Origin: Fratercula arctica
Taxonomy: Eukaryota; Chordata; Aves; Charadriiformes; Alcidae
DNA: 64,000 nucleotides
Assembly: GCA_947846985.1 (NCBI GenBank)
Contig: CANTUZ010000026.1
Coordinates: forward strand, 54,790,730-54,854,729
Reading direction: 5' to 3'
The stretch's first letter is position 1. Each line of letters starts with the position of its first letter. Under the pieces are notes generated by a model. The model was not told the DNA's origin and did no database searches. It was given only the letters and a program-made list of their open reading frames with translations. A program made the position numbers and the translations under genes. Positions 49,701-62,420 of this stretch are shown here, piece by piece.

Positions 49701-52700
49701 GATTTCCCTCCACAGTAGAAAGTAGGATTTTTTTACTGTATTTTCTTGCAACTTGCCTTCTGCTAACTTCCTTATACAGATACAATCTTCTCACTGTTTA
49801 GTAGACTTATTTACAGCAAGAAACAAAACCTTGCAACCTATTAACTTTAGCAAGGTGCTAAACCTGGTCTTAAGCTATAGGCATCCATCATCACAAAAAA
49901 GTTTAACTGGATCTGTTTTACAAATCAGAAATCCTTATTTAGTTTATCAGCAGGATTCAGATGGCCTGCTACAAATATCATAGCAGGCTGAAAGACCTCA
50001 CTGAAACTGGTTTTCTTTGTTATGGCCACAAAATCTATCTGCTAAACTTTAGAGCTGACATAACAAAACACCACTTGAAAGAATTCCCTAAAATTTAGTT
50101 CTGCCATTTTAATGATTCTTCTTGGGAAGCTGCTGCAGATGTAAAGTGCTGAACTGCTATATCTGTAACCTGGGTCAGCCAACTGAGATAAAACAATTTC
50201 CCACAGCAAGCATTAACTTCAGAACCACCACGTCTCCATTTCAATCCCTCTAAAACTATTCTCTATGAAGCTGATGCATTAGTAATACATCTTATCTTTA
50301 TTCTAGGCAGCAGAATTTGCACTGCAATTACTTTGTGTAAAAGCTCCAGCAATCAGGTATGGTGCAACCATTAATTTGTTGCTTATGAAATGAAAAGAAT
50401 AATACTAAACCCTTTCTCACTCCCCCACAAACTACCTTTTGTAAAATATTTTTTTCCTACTAAAAGCAAAATAATTTCTAAACCTTTGAGGTTTAAAAAT
50501 CCATTAGAACATATTTTTAGTCACGCCCTCTTCCCATCTAAACTAATCTTTTCAGAAAGCTACACCACTGAATTATAACTAGTGTTGTGTGAGAGATGTG
50601 AAGCATTCAGTGAGCATCACTAGGCTGCTGTGGGTGCACCCTGTGAAGTTCATCTCACCACCGCTGTGTGACCACAGATCATAGTGAATCAGTGTGATCT
50701 CAGTGAATTGGTGCATATTCTCTGAAGATCTGCTCTCCCCTTCCTCTTTTCTAAGGCGTTTTCCTATTCTGGTGACTTACAGGGCTGATAGGGACTGCAG
50801 GAACTACAGATCCTACCTACCTTGCAGATTTACCTTCAAACATAATGCAAATGTAAGTCATTCATATATCACTACATTTCCTTATTCCTTCTTTCCTGTT
50901 TTGCCAGAAAGTAATACAAATTTGTCAGTTCCTGGAAACAAGAAAATCCTGATATAGAATATGATACTAAAGCAGAAAAAACAATTCATCATTGCAAGAA
51001 TACAGGATTTAATCTTGTTTTGAAATCAACTTTTTCTTCCTTGAATATACCAACACTACAGAAGTGCAAAGAGAAAAACTGTTGTTCTATGTGGTTTGAG
51101 GGGGCTGGGGGGAAGATTTTTTTGTGGGGTTGCTTGGCTTTTTTTGAGAAAATGGGAAGTTTTGAGCCGTATTATAGTGTAAAAAATGACACTTCAGTTG
51201 CACAATAACATTGCCCATTTATACTGCAGAGCACAGCCTGCGACCTGTAATCATCAGTTCTCAGCTGGAACACCAGTTTGTCAAACATTTTTCTCTGTTG
51301 TTGTTTTCGTCTTTTGTGCTGTTGTGTGTTGTTGGGAAAAGACTTACAGAGTAATTATTCATCACAACACTTTCATTAGATACACAATTCGCCACTCAGG
51401 CTACTGGCAGACTTCCTGATCTCTGCTTACTGAGCCCTGAGGCTGAGGAAGCATTTGACAGAATTTATTCTGACAATCTAGGAATATCAATACGCATTTT
51501 TGTACAAAAGACATGTCAATTAACACGAATACTTATATTCAAAGATATATACGAGAAAGACAACCCCAACCTGAAGCTGCAAGCCACACTCTATTCATTT
51601 TGAAGCTCCTAACGTAAATCACATCCTTCTAGATGGTACTTTCTCTCCTTAAACTATACTGCTCCTGTGTGCCCATATACGGTGGACCTGAATCTTCAGC
51701 TTTTTCTCTAAGGCAAGACACATAACTACAGCTAGCACATACAGAATAATCAACTAAGAGATCCTCTGGGTTTGTGTGCTCTACTCATTTTACTGCTACT
51801 GCCTCTGTCGTCACCTATTAGCATTTCTTTTCTTCATTATATCTTCTTCATATTTCTGTTTCGTCTTCAATAACTGCAACATTTTAATTGGTAGTTAGTA
51901 GATTTTTACTTACAATACAACATTACCTGTTTTACCCATGGAGAAATTTAAACTTGAACCAGTCAGTTAAGGAATATCCTGTAAAGTGGGTGAGAGGCCA
52001 TGCATAATATTGCTATTTCTCTTTTCCAGATATTTTCTGTGTTTACAATATGGGGAGTTCAATGGGTGCATAGATGCAGAAGAACAGTTAAAGGATAGCA
52101 GATCTTCCCTTCAGATTCCTTGCCTCTCCACATAGTCAGCCCTTCCCACATCATTTAGGGTCACCACCTCTGCACTGAACAGCAGAGAAGAATGAACAGG
52201 CATTACACCATAGCCATTGGCCACCAAGAAGGAAAAAAAGAGATAAGAAAAAAGAATCTGTTAATGTTATAACTTAAAACACTTCTCATATATTTTTATA
52301 TTCCTTCTAAGCAGATACTGACACCAGTATCTTTACTCTCAGAGTAATTTTTCAATGACTGGAGATGTCAATTCAATTATATTATATTCAATCAACGCAG
52401 CAAACATCAGAATTTCACTTCTGCTATAAATGAAAATGTTATCCATTCTAGGAATGACCACAGCCAATAATAATGAGCTGCAAGAAAACACTCGTTATAT
52501 AAGAATAAAGAAATTAAGTAATAAATGCCTCTGTACTGCATTTTTGTCACTTTCTTTGGATTTTTTTTCTTTCACTGGTGTTTATCTTCCAGCTGTGAGC
52601 AGGAAAGGCAAACTGTCATGAGTTCAGTTTTAACAAAATACATATGTATAAACAAATGATACATGTTAAAGAGAAGAATTAAATTGTTCCAACTGCAGAC

Positions 52701-55700
52701 ACAAACTAACCTCAAATATATATCCCTTTTTTGCATTAAGGTAATGATTACACTGATTATTCAATGCAGGAATGAAACAAAATGTAGATAAAGGAAAGCA
52801 GGATGCTGGATCTGTTAACAGCTCTGTGAACTGTTGCTATCTGTGCCCACTGGATCCCAAAGTCAACCCAACTTGCCAAATCCCAGAAGGTCTTTGGCCT
52901 CAACTCCAGCAGGAGAGGTGAGACATCCAAAGGGAAAGTGGTGAACTAATCTGTCTATATATGCCTTAAAAGGAGCCTGCACCTATGGAGGTCCAATTTA
53001 TTTTTCAAAATTCAGACCTTTCTTACACTATTGCATGAGAAGTTTATTTCTGTTTACCTTCTTGTAAAGTTTTAGGATTTGAAGAGAAAAATACAAACAG
53101 AGAGCTGAAGCATAATATTACGTAAGATTTTAATAACATTTACTAATCTTGGGGAGTTTTGCCCAAAGGAAGTTGGGAGAAGCCAGATGGCTAGTAACAC
53201 TATTATAAACAGACAGCAAGTTCTTGTACAGCAAATGAAACATCCTAAAAGTTAATGCCAAACTTTTATCCAGTGTTCTAATCTGTAATCTAATCTGTAA
53301 CCTAATTTGTAGGCAAGCATTATAAATGTATTTAAAATGATCCGGTTTAGCATACGTTGTCATTATTTTCATTCACTCAGTCATTTATAGAGTTCTGTTC
53401 TGCTGAATAGAAAGGGAAAGTGCTAAAGCACAGTTTTAAAGGCTGTCATTCCAGAACCTGAATGACAGCCAAATATTATCGGCAAGAATTAAAAAGTTTT
53501 TGAGTATAGTTTTGCTGTTGTTACAGAATTTTGGCTTTTAACTGACAAGGTTGTTCAGCTCATCTCCTCCCCTGTTCTGACTCTTCAAATATTTTTGGAT
53601 AAACATTAAAGTTCTCATCACACATTTTATTCAGAGGGTATTTTAGAAATATGCTTTCCACTAACCTCCCCCAGTTTGAAATTAAAATTGCATAGCTTGC
53701 ATACAAAACAAACTTGTCCTGCATTACTTTTTTTTATTATTTCTGCTGAAACTGAGATAGGAATCCTTCTTCTTTATGTAAGTTTGACTTTTCAGTGAAG
53801 ATATTTGTGGTTTAGGAATGGGTAGATTATTGCACTGGCTTTATCTCCCTGTTTCAAAACATTTATTTCATGCCTCTAAACCAGACATAAATCATAAACC
53901 CTAGGATTAAAAAATGACAAAACCAAAAACAAGCATGTTAAAAGGAAACGGGTCTCAAGTGAAGCAGAAAGTAAAACTCCTCTATTAACCTGGTCTAGGA
54001 AAAATATTATTTACTAAGGCTAAAAATAGTTTAAAAAACCCAAAACACTCAAATTCCTGATCCAGGAAAATGTGGTTTATTCAGGTTCTTGTAAAGCGTT
54101 TCTGGTAAAAACTTTTCACACGACTCTATATAAGATACGAGAATGAAGGATTTATAATTGCATATGAATGACAACACCTCATGTATACGTTAATCCATTC
54201 TATTTCTTCATCTTCAGTAAACTCAGCAACATCCCTTCTGACATTTCCTACTTCCTCTAATCTCAATAACCAGAAATGTGCATTGCCCATCACGGAAAAA
54301 ACTCAAATGCTCCTTCCCCCTCTTTGTTACATAGTGTGTTTCACTCTACATTTCCAGCAACTCTGTTTCTGGAACCATATTAGCATTCATTGAACTGTAC
54401 ATATCCTACTCCTTTTCTCTCACCAGTCTAACATTAATGTAAGATTTTTTATAAACGCATTGACTATGTGTTAATATAGTATTGACTATATATTCAATAA
54501 GCCATAGCTTGAACTAGCTAGCAAAATTGCCTATTACTTTCTTAGTATTGAGGTAGAAGTGGATTTTGAGAAAAATTTGCAAAGGAAAAAAAGTATCCTT
54601 GTAGGATTTCTACATAGCTCTTTTACAGTTCAATGAAACTGGTAAAACTATCCATTATTCTGTCATGCATGGCAGTCAGGTTTCTACGGTTATACAGATA
54701 AATAACCAAACTTTTAGCTGTCCTTCTGAAATGCAGGTTTATGGGTACTAAGGGAATTCTGCTCAGTTCAACAGGATTAATGACCTCATTGAACTTAGTT
54801 ACATAAAATTCCCTTTATTATAAAGAGATTAAACAATTTATTGGCAAAGGATTTCTTGTCTCGTTAGTAGTGATCCCTATCTTCCACTGAGAAATACCGA
54901 GATTATATCTTATACCAAAATAGTTATAACTACATTCCAGAATGTTCTTGAAATGAAAAAAAGACCATACAAATCTATTAGGTTTTTCAGCTAATCTGTA
55001 CAGGTTTCTAGTTTGTAATTAAGCCTCATGCCTTGGCTGCACCCAGAGGGTGCAATCCCTTAAAACTAAGTAAAACTCTCCAGGAGATTAGACCCATGTA
55101 AGGACAGTCAGGTGTGTATACACATGCACAAATGCACACCCATGCAACTTGCTGTAGGTGTTCCCCAGGCAACAGTTTATGTGAAACTAGAACAGCTGCA
55201 GAAAAGGTCACATAGGGCTTTCCTGTGCAATGCCAGCCCTGAGGCTTGGAGGCCATTAAAAGATGACTTCGAGGTGCCCTTAAGCAAAAATCTCACAGAG
55301 CTGATGGGAAGGGGAGAAAAAAGTTAAAAAGAAGAGCGGGCAAGATTGTCCCACAGCTATTTCTGCTCTGCCATTGAAAAACTGGTCACGTATCTCAATA
55401 TTTTTAAACATTTCTCTCCAACTTTTTCACATTAATCCCATAATTTACCTTACATGTTTTAAATCCCCTTTTCCTCCCAGACTTAGATTCCCTCACCCCT
55501 TCTTTTCATTGTCCTCACTCCTGTCACTTTTACAGACATTTAATTTCTCTCCTCCTAACTAAATTCCAATTTCTATCAAATGCAGGGGGTGGAAAGTGTG
55601 GGAAAGAAAACTTTGTCGTATTTATACAATATTTGGAGCTACAGCAATATATACTATAAGTGTTTGCTATACATGCTCTATCTTCTCTGTTAGCTTGTAA

Positions 55701-58575
55701 GATCTTTAAGACATTGTTTCTGATTAAATGTTTTGAACACCTTTTGCAATAATTAGTTTAAGGCTAAACATTGCAGTTAGTTTCTTCTTCCACAAAACAA
55801 TGTTCTGCCAAATTGCAGGCATTATTTTAACCCTTTCTGAGGAAAAGACTAGTGAGAGAGGCACAGATTTGTTCCTTAAAAAAACAAATTCTAGTGATAT
55901 TCTCTCTGAGAAGTTTTAAATACTCTTTTTGGAGCTCTAAAATTTCTTAGCACGATATGAATTTTGATTAATTTTTATTTATTAAAATACCTTTTACTGT
56001 ATATGGGTAATCTTAACATTCTTCCAAGTTATTGGCTTGTTTGTCTAATTCATCAGAAAATATAGTTTCTGATGATTTTGTGTACTCTGGGAATGGTCCT
56101 CCTCTCATAGCTTCTGCAGATGGCAAGATTATGCACATAAGATCTCCTCAAAGCAATTCAGGCCTGCAAAAGACCAAGCAAAGCTGCAGTGTTGGCTCCA
56201 TTTTGACCTGGAATAAGTTCAGTCCCACACTGGAAACATGAGTAGAAATCCTGTCTCCCAGTCACTCTTCTGCCTGACATATTCTTCGTATGCAGAGCAG
56301 TCAGCAGGCATGTCAGTGAGAGAAAAGATTATAGAAAGTATCTTTTAAAATCGGAAGAGGCAAGGGAAACCCAACTGCAGAAATATAAAAAAGGTTCAAA
56401 CTAGCAGGGCTAAAAGATTGGGTTAGGTCATCATTGTGTAACTGAGTGTGGAAGCATCAGATACAAATGACATAGTTTTCTGGAACATAGAATGAGGATG
56501 AGGTGTTGCAAGCAAACACAGGAATTAAATGTCTAGACAAGCAAACTGGAAGAAATATCTGGAGTAATAAAAACAGTAAATAGGTTAATAAGCCAAGACG
56601 GACGCTAGGATCCTGGGAAAAGAAAGGGTACAAAGAGCCAGTAGTATTTGAGTACTGTGGGCTGCAGTATGGAATTTGGAAAAGGAGATTAAGCAAGAAA
56701 GATAGGCACTGCTTTGCAAAGCAGAAAAGAAACAGTGCACAACTAAGAGAAGACTGGGGAAAGCACAGGTTGGAGATGAGAAGAACTGAGGGACTAGAGC
56801 AAAATGAGCAGAAGACATTGTACCCAGTATCTTACATTACCCATTAGAAACAAACAGGAAGAATCTGGATTCCAGCTTCCTATTGAGACTGCTCACTAAT
56901 GAGAATACAAGTCTCACTCTTTCTCTGCTATGACATGTAAGTACCATGAATTTCTGGTAGATTTCCTAGTGATGTGAGGTTTTTATATGTGTTCTTCCTA
57001 GAAACATAACTAATGATGCTGGAATTAAATTCCTGTTCACCTGGATTGGATTTTGTCAGCCTAATAGTTCATTACTAGCTTAGTGCAGACATTAGACATG
57101 TCTGATGGTACTGTGCTGCAGTTAAATTCTTTGATCATACCTAACACTACTTTTTCACAGTATGATAAAAGCTGCATTTTGTTAGGACCCACATTGTTCT
57201 TTGCGACAGAAGGGCAAATTCTATCATCCTAGCTTCAAACAGGAAAAAGAAAAGATAACTGGGGAGAGGTTAAAGTCAAAATTTGCCAGTGTCTAGTGCT
57301 TTTGGAAAAAATGCTATGTCACTAAAATGTCTCATATTTACAATTTAATCTTAAACTGTTAATAAGTTATTTACATACTTGCATTAAATTTTTGACCTGG
57401 AACCTCTTTTTACTGAAGAAAGTTGCTCAACACTATGTCATGCTTCAGAGGCAAAGCCTGGAATGACACATAAAGGTTTTCAACCCCATTCATATGGCAT
57501 GTCTAAGCAATGGAATTCTATTTTTGAATAAGGAAAAAAGCCCAGCTATCTAGTTCTTTTCTACAAAGACATTTCCACAAAGTACTTGCTTTTGTACTTC
57601 TCTGTTCCCTTAACAGCAAGATGGTAATTTCTGATCTATGCAATAAGACTAGACACTTTGCACAATTGGACATGGAATTAGATTTCTCTTTTCAAAATCC
57701 ATGTTTCTACTGAAAGAATGTATTACTTTTTTCTCTTTTCTGAGCATAGTGCAGTCTTTCTAGAACTCCTACAGCAAGCTGCTAATGATGTATAAAACTG
57801 TATATGTATCTTTTCCTTGTACAATGCCTCAGAATATACAACACTAATGATTGCTGTTTCATGTAATCTTCAGCTCTATGACAGCCTAAAAGTCTTGTGA
57901 ATACAAGAAGCATATGAAACAATTTTCAAACCCTTTTTGTTTGCATTTTTTCTAACCAATCCATCACTCTTCAAAGGGATAGGTAAAAGCAGGGGTTTGG
58001 GGTGGGTGGGGGAGAGGCAGGAGGGGAATGGTCAAGTTGAGAATTCAGCTGCCATTAAGCTCTGCTCAGGCAAAAGCAAAAGATCTCCTTTACAGTGTTG
58101 CAGTATGTATGCATGCCTCTATTTGAACAGTGAGAAAGTAGAAAAACAATAACTTTTTTCTGGGCATGCAACGTTATATCTGGGCATATTTAGGGCTGTA
58201 TATTCTTATCAAGGAATTGTCTTCTTATAGCAGTTGTTAGTATGAATGTGTCTTTCAACTTTTAAGTTGTCACTTAAAAATACATATACCTTAATGGAGG
58301 CTGTTGGGAAAGGTATCAACATTTGAACTACAAGCTTATCTTTCATCATGGAAAGATTTTAGCTGCATGGATAGCAAGCACTTTGTCCTCATGTAGTGCA
58401 TTATAATTTTTATCTTTTGCAATAGGTTTTGAAGTTGTCATAGCGTGTTAGAAAATGGGGGATTTTGTGTGTATGACCAGTAGTGAGCCAAAGTTTGGAG
58501 AAACATTCTGGACTAAATATCTAATTACATGTCACTAAGAAAGCCCAGGACCCAGTCTTGAGTCCATTACTCTTC
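46800..58575. other. Long AT-rich non-coding stretch
   Basis: This is 11.8 kb without a recognised gene, RNA or transposon, the longest repeat-poor interval of the window. Small features are a triple 12-bp repeat at 53279-53314, a CA-rich patch at about 48655-48675, and a mildly GC-richer patch at 55030-55260 with no identity. Open frames are at most 87 codons and have no known motifs. If any functional non-coding element exists here, only a cross-species alignment would show it. Confidence 0.55.
53279..53314 (+). repeat. Three tandem 12-bp units
   Basis: The units are TAATCTGTAATC, TAATCTGTAACC and TAATTTGTAGGC. It is a short diverged minisatellite. Confidence 0.8.
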
Positions 58576-58580
58576 TCATT

Positions 58581-58945
58581 TAGCCTGGAGAAGACTGAGA
58601 TAGGATCTCATCAATGCTTATAAATATCTACAGGGTGGGTGTCAGGAGGATGGGGCCAGGCTCTTTTCAGTGGTGCCCAGTGACAGGACAAGGGACAATG
58701 GGCACAAACTGGAACACAGGAAATTACATCTCAACATGACGAAAAACTTCCTTACTTTGTGGGTGGCAGAGCACTGGAACAGGCTGCCCAGAGAGGTGGT
58801 GGAGTCTCCTTCTCCAGAGATATTCAAAACCCACCTGGACGCGTTCCTGTGCAACCTGCTCTAGGTGACCCTGCTCTGGCAGGGGGGTTGGACTAGATGA
58901 TCTCTGAAGATCCCTTCCAACCCCTATCATTCTCTGATTCTGTCA
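58581..58945 (+). mobile_element. CR1 LINE tail, forward orientation
   Basis: It begins at TAGCCTGGAGAAGACTGAG, a standard CR1 ORF2 phrase. It encodes the ORF2 C-terminus: [18 protein letters not shown], then [20 protein letters not shown], then LDAFLCNLL followed by a stop at about 58862. A short 3' UTR follows, with TGGACTAGATGATCTCTGAA, GATCCCTTCCAACCCC and the octamer-like end ATTCTCTGATTCTGTCAT near 58930-58945. The last 64 codons are open. It is 5'-truncated, as usual for CR1, and not capable of moving. Confidence 0.95.
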
Positions 58946-61018
58946 TCTCAGAAATCCAGTTTCTTCTGGTTGTAAATACCCATTTTGTCTTCATATTCTA
59001 ATATTCTACATGCAAGTCAAACATACTTGCTAACCCACCTATGAAGAGTCCTGTTTCTTTCTACAGACTCCTTGATTTATAGGCCTATCTTCTATTTGCT
59101 TTTATTCAAGTACCTCAAGACAGAATTGTTAGGGCTTGCATTTTGAGCCTGAGACTTGCAGACCTGCTTCACACAAGAAGAACAGAAATAGGATTAGACT
59201 GATAGGAGGGAAAAAAAAACAACAAAACTCAAACAAAACCAACCAACCAAAAAACCTAATGACCAAAAAAAACAGAGTAAAAAACCCTAGACTTTTTTTG
59301 ATATATGCAGCCTCTATAGGAGACAAAACATCTCAGAGAAAGAATTCTGATTTTTTTTTCTTGTAGGAAATTGTGATAAAGGAATAAAATTATTCTAATT
59401 TATAATTTCAGGAACTGACATTAAACTATAAATACAACACATGTTTATCTTGTACTAGGTGTGTATTCTACATCCTTTTAACAACCCCAACCCTTCTATC
59501 CCATCTTCCTGAGATGCTTTGAAATAAGCAGAGAAGATGCTTTGAAAAAAGAGACAGTTTCTTAGAGATAAAATTAGATGCTCTGAATTTATAGGAGGTA
59601 GAAAAACATGCAGTGGCAAACGTTTTTGGTGATAGTTTATGCATATCCATAACTATCAAGCTTGCCCAATAGACAAGATGGCACTGCCCAAATGCAGATG
59701 CTACTTGGTTTGCAGTGGCTGATCTACCCCATGTGATTTTTACTTTGTTTTGTAGTAATTCAAAAAATGTGAGGGAGACATAAAAAAATACTAAATTCTC
59801 CTGACACTCCTGATTACTCCACCTTGACCATTGGTCTGCCTTTGATCTGTCAAGACATACCAAATATCAGTTTGTTCAATGGAAAAAGTCAATTTTACAC
59901 ACTTACAAGGAATTGCTTTTGAACATGAGGGAAGAATAGGGAATGTATGTGAATTGAATTATCAGCCATTGAATTAATCATAACAGCAAAGGTGAAAAAT
60001 GCTAAAAATAATTATTTAAGTTTCCATTAACAGTAACTGTTGGAAAAATAATGTCTTTTTGCAAACATATTTTTTGACTATTGACAAGCTAAAGGAAGGA
60101 AATAGATAAACGAAAGTAGAGGTAAAATGCATTCTAAACTAAAGAAATCTCTTCCTGAAAGAAACAACAAGTGTTTGAAAGGTGATGTATTTGGCCAGTT
60201 TCTGGATTTCCTCTGTACCTCAATTAATTGGTAAACTTGTGCCAATAATGACTCCTTATTTCTAAACCACAGACTATTTTAGAATACTGTCAAGTTTCTC
60301 CTTCCACTTCCAACTATTCCTCCAAGTAGAGAATCCTTTTTTTTAACTTTTCAGCACTAAGGATAACTAACACAAATGGTCTAGAACTCAGTATGGTATA
60401 AAAAATGACAAATCAAATTCTGTATAATTTACAAGATACATATTTATGGGTTTAGATTTTTACTGTAGTGGAAAGTCATATGAAATTTGCCCACTTGCAA
60501 TAATTTAAAGGCAAAATGTCAACTTGAATATCTTAATAGATGAATCTTTTTAGAATATCATTTTATGATAATTTACTGTCAAAAAACCCAGTAAATCCTG
60601 ATTTTTAAAATACTATATTCTTGCTGTACAGAAAAAATGAATAGAGATTTATCTTCTCCTTATTTGTTATTTAGCAAACAAACCATGAAGTCATCAGCGT
60701 TTTGGCAATTCCAGCTAGTACAGAACACTGAAATACATTTACTCAGGGATAAGACTTACTGTAACTCCACAGAATTTCTCTTTTATTTGCCCTCTAGGTA
60801 GCAGGTATTAAAGTACAAGATTTGAGTTCTTATTACTGAATGCTCTGGTTCCACAACGTATAAATAAATGAATAAATAATCTCCCAAAGTACTAGAATGA
60901 ATATTACCATCAACAACTATACCTCAAGCACACTGATCATTCAAATATGAGGATAAGCTAATCTATGCAAGACTCACTCCACCCTCCAGAAGCCAGGTAA
61001 AAATGGAACTATCTTCTG

Positions 61019-61059
<41 letters not shown>

Positions 61060-61865
61060 TATGAAAGACTCCATCACCTTATACCCTTAATCAAGTTACA
61101 TTCCTTTGACCTTCTTTTGACTGCTGTACCTTTATAGCCACAAGCAAGACTCTAAACCAAAGCAAAACAAGTCTGCCCTTCTTCAGGGCGGTGATAAGGA
61201 GAAAAAAAAGCCCTACTTATGAAATGTGACGAGAGTGAGAGATGCTTGCATATCACAACAATGAAGGCACTACACAAATAATTTTTCTCTTCAAATCTGG
61301 AATTTCTCTCATGAGAGATTTTCTATCCATGCAGAAACTCATTTCATCAATGCTTCTGTGAAAACCTCTGATATTGGTTTACATATTAACCACCTACGAA
61401 AAAAAAAGGGGGAAGGAACATGGTCCATAGTCAAGGTACCAAGAAATTAAATAGAAAAAAAAATACAGAGAAAAAAAGCACTTCACATATTTCTCTAATA
61501 ATAATTTTAAGTATCAATTCTAGAAATATAAGTTCCAAGAATTTCTTAGGCAGAAATATGGTATTTGATGTGTTCTTTTAATTTTAAATTTAATATTAAT
61601 GAACATGGATTGTATAGAAATACTGATAAATTTAGAGTATCATCAGCTTTATTCAGTGTGTTAGCTTTCTATATTCTCAATATGTGTCAGTCACTAGATC
61701 TATGGCCCTGACATTTTATTCTGAAGGTATTTCTGCAGTAAGTGGCACATAGAGTATGATTTGTGTTATATAATAGACAATGTATTTGTATGCACCTTCA
61801 CGGTATAATCCTCATATGCTGCATGCACAGTTCAGTGTCAGAATGCAAACAATTGGCTACACTTT
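58946..61865. other. AT-rich non-coding stretch
   Basis: It contains an A/C-rich low-complexity patch at about 59208-59275. The 131-codon minus-strand open frame at 59468-59863 has no known motif. A poly(A) run of about 36 bases lies at 61019-61054. No gene or family was recognised. Confidence 0.6.
61019..61054 (+). repeat. Poly(A) tract, about 36 A
   Basis: The run of A is uninterrupted. No source gene or SINE is recognisable upstream, and no flanking duplication was found by eye. Confidence 0.9.
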
Positions 61866-62420
61866 TGTAACAGCCAATGAGAAACGGAAAAATAAAATAA
61901 AAAGCAACTACACTTAGGGTTGGAAATTTTCCAACAAAACACTTATTGTTGAGGAACAGTGACTTGTCAAAGCCAAGCTGCTCTGCAGGAGGCGCACTGC
62001 CTGGCTTGTGATGGAAACTTGCCCAGCTCCCAACCTGCCCGCCATGGGCTTTTGCGGATTTTCTAAAGGAAACATCTCTATGGCGGTTACATAAACAGAG
62101 ACATACCCAGGGACAGATGCTGGAGGCTTCCAGTGTACGTTGGTATGGGAAGCCCTCCTACTCTGACTGCTTTGGGTTCAGAAACTTCCAGGGTGTTTTA
62201 TGCCAGGAGGAGAAATTAGGGTGGCTGGCACCCCTGGGTGCTTTGGGGGAGAAGTGCCAGTTTGAGCAGGTCTGATGAGCTGGGCAGAGGTGAGGTGCGG
62301 CACTCCTCAGCCCTCAACACACAGCCTGCTGCCACCGGTGGGGCTCGCGCTCCACCAGCCTCTCTGAGCTCAAGACTGGAGCTTTTCCCAACTCTAAATG
62401 GAGGGGAAGAAGGAAACAAA
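61866..62420 (+). promoter_or_regulatory. Candidate CpG-enriched promoter-like block
   Basis: A CCAAT box in direct context (CAGCCAATGAGAAACGG, about 61871-61887) is followed about 10 bases later by an AAATAAAATAAAAAGC TATA-like stretch. The next 450 bp are GC-richer than anything nearby. They hold about nine or ten CpGs (for example GGCGCACTGCC, CCCGCCATGG, TCGCGCTCC), while neighbouring kilobases have very few. A good splice donor match (CAGAGGTGAGG) lies near 62287. This could be a promoter and first exon of a non-coding or unrecognised gene, or an old LTR. Both strands have about 70-codon open frames with no known motif. Confidence 0.3.

Noticed and set aside
59468..59863. 131-codon minus-strand open frame
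   Set aside because: No motif, no regulatory context, and nothing suggesting selection on codons.
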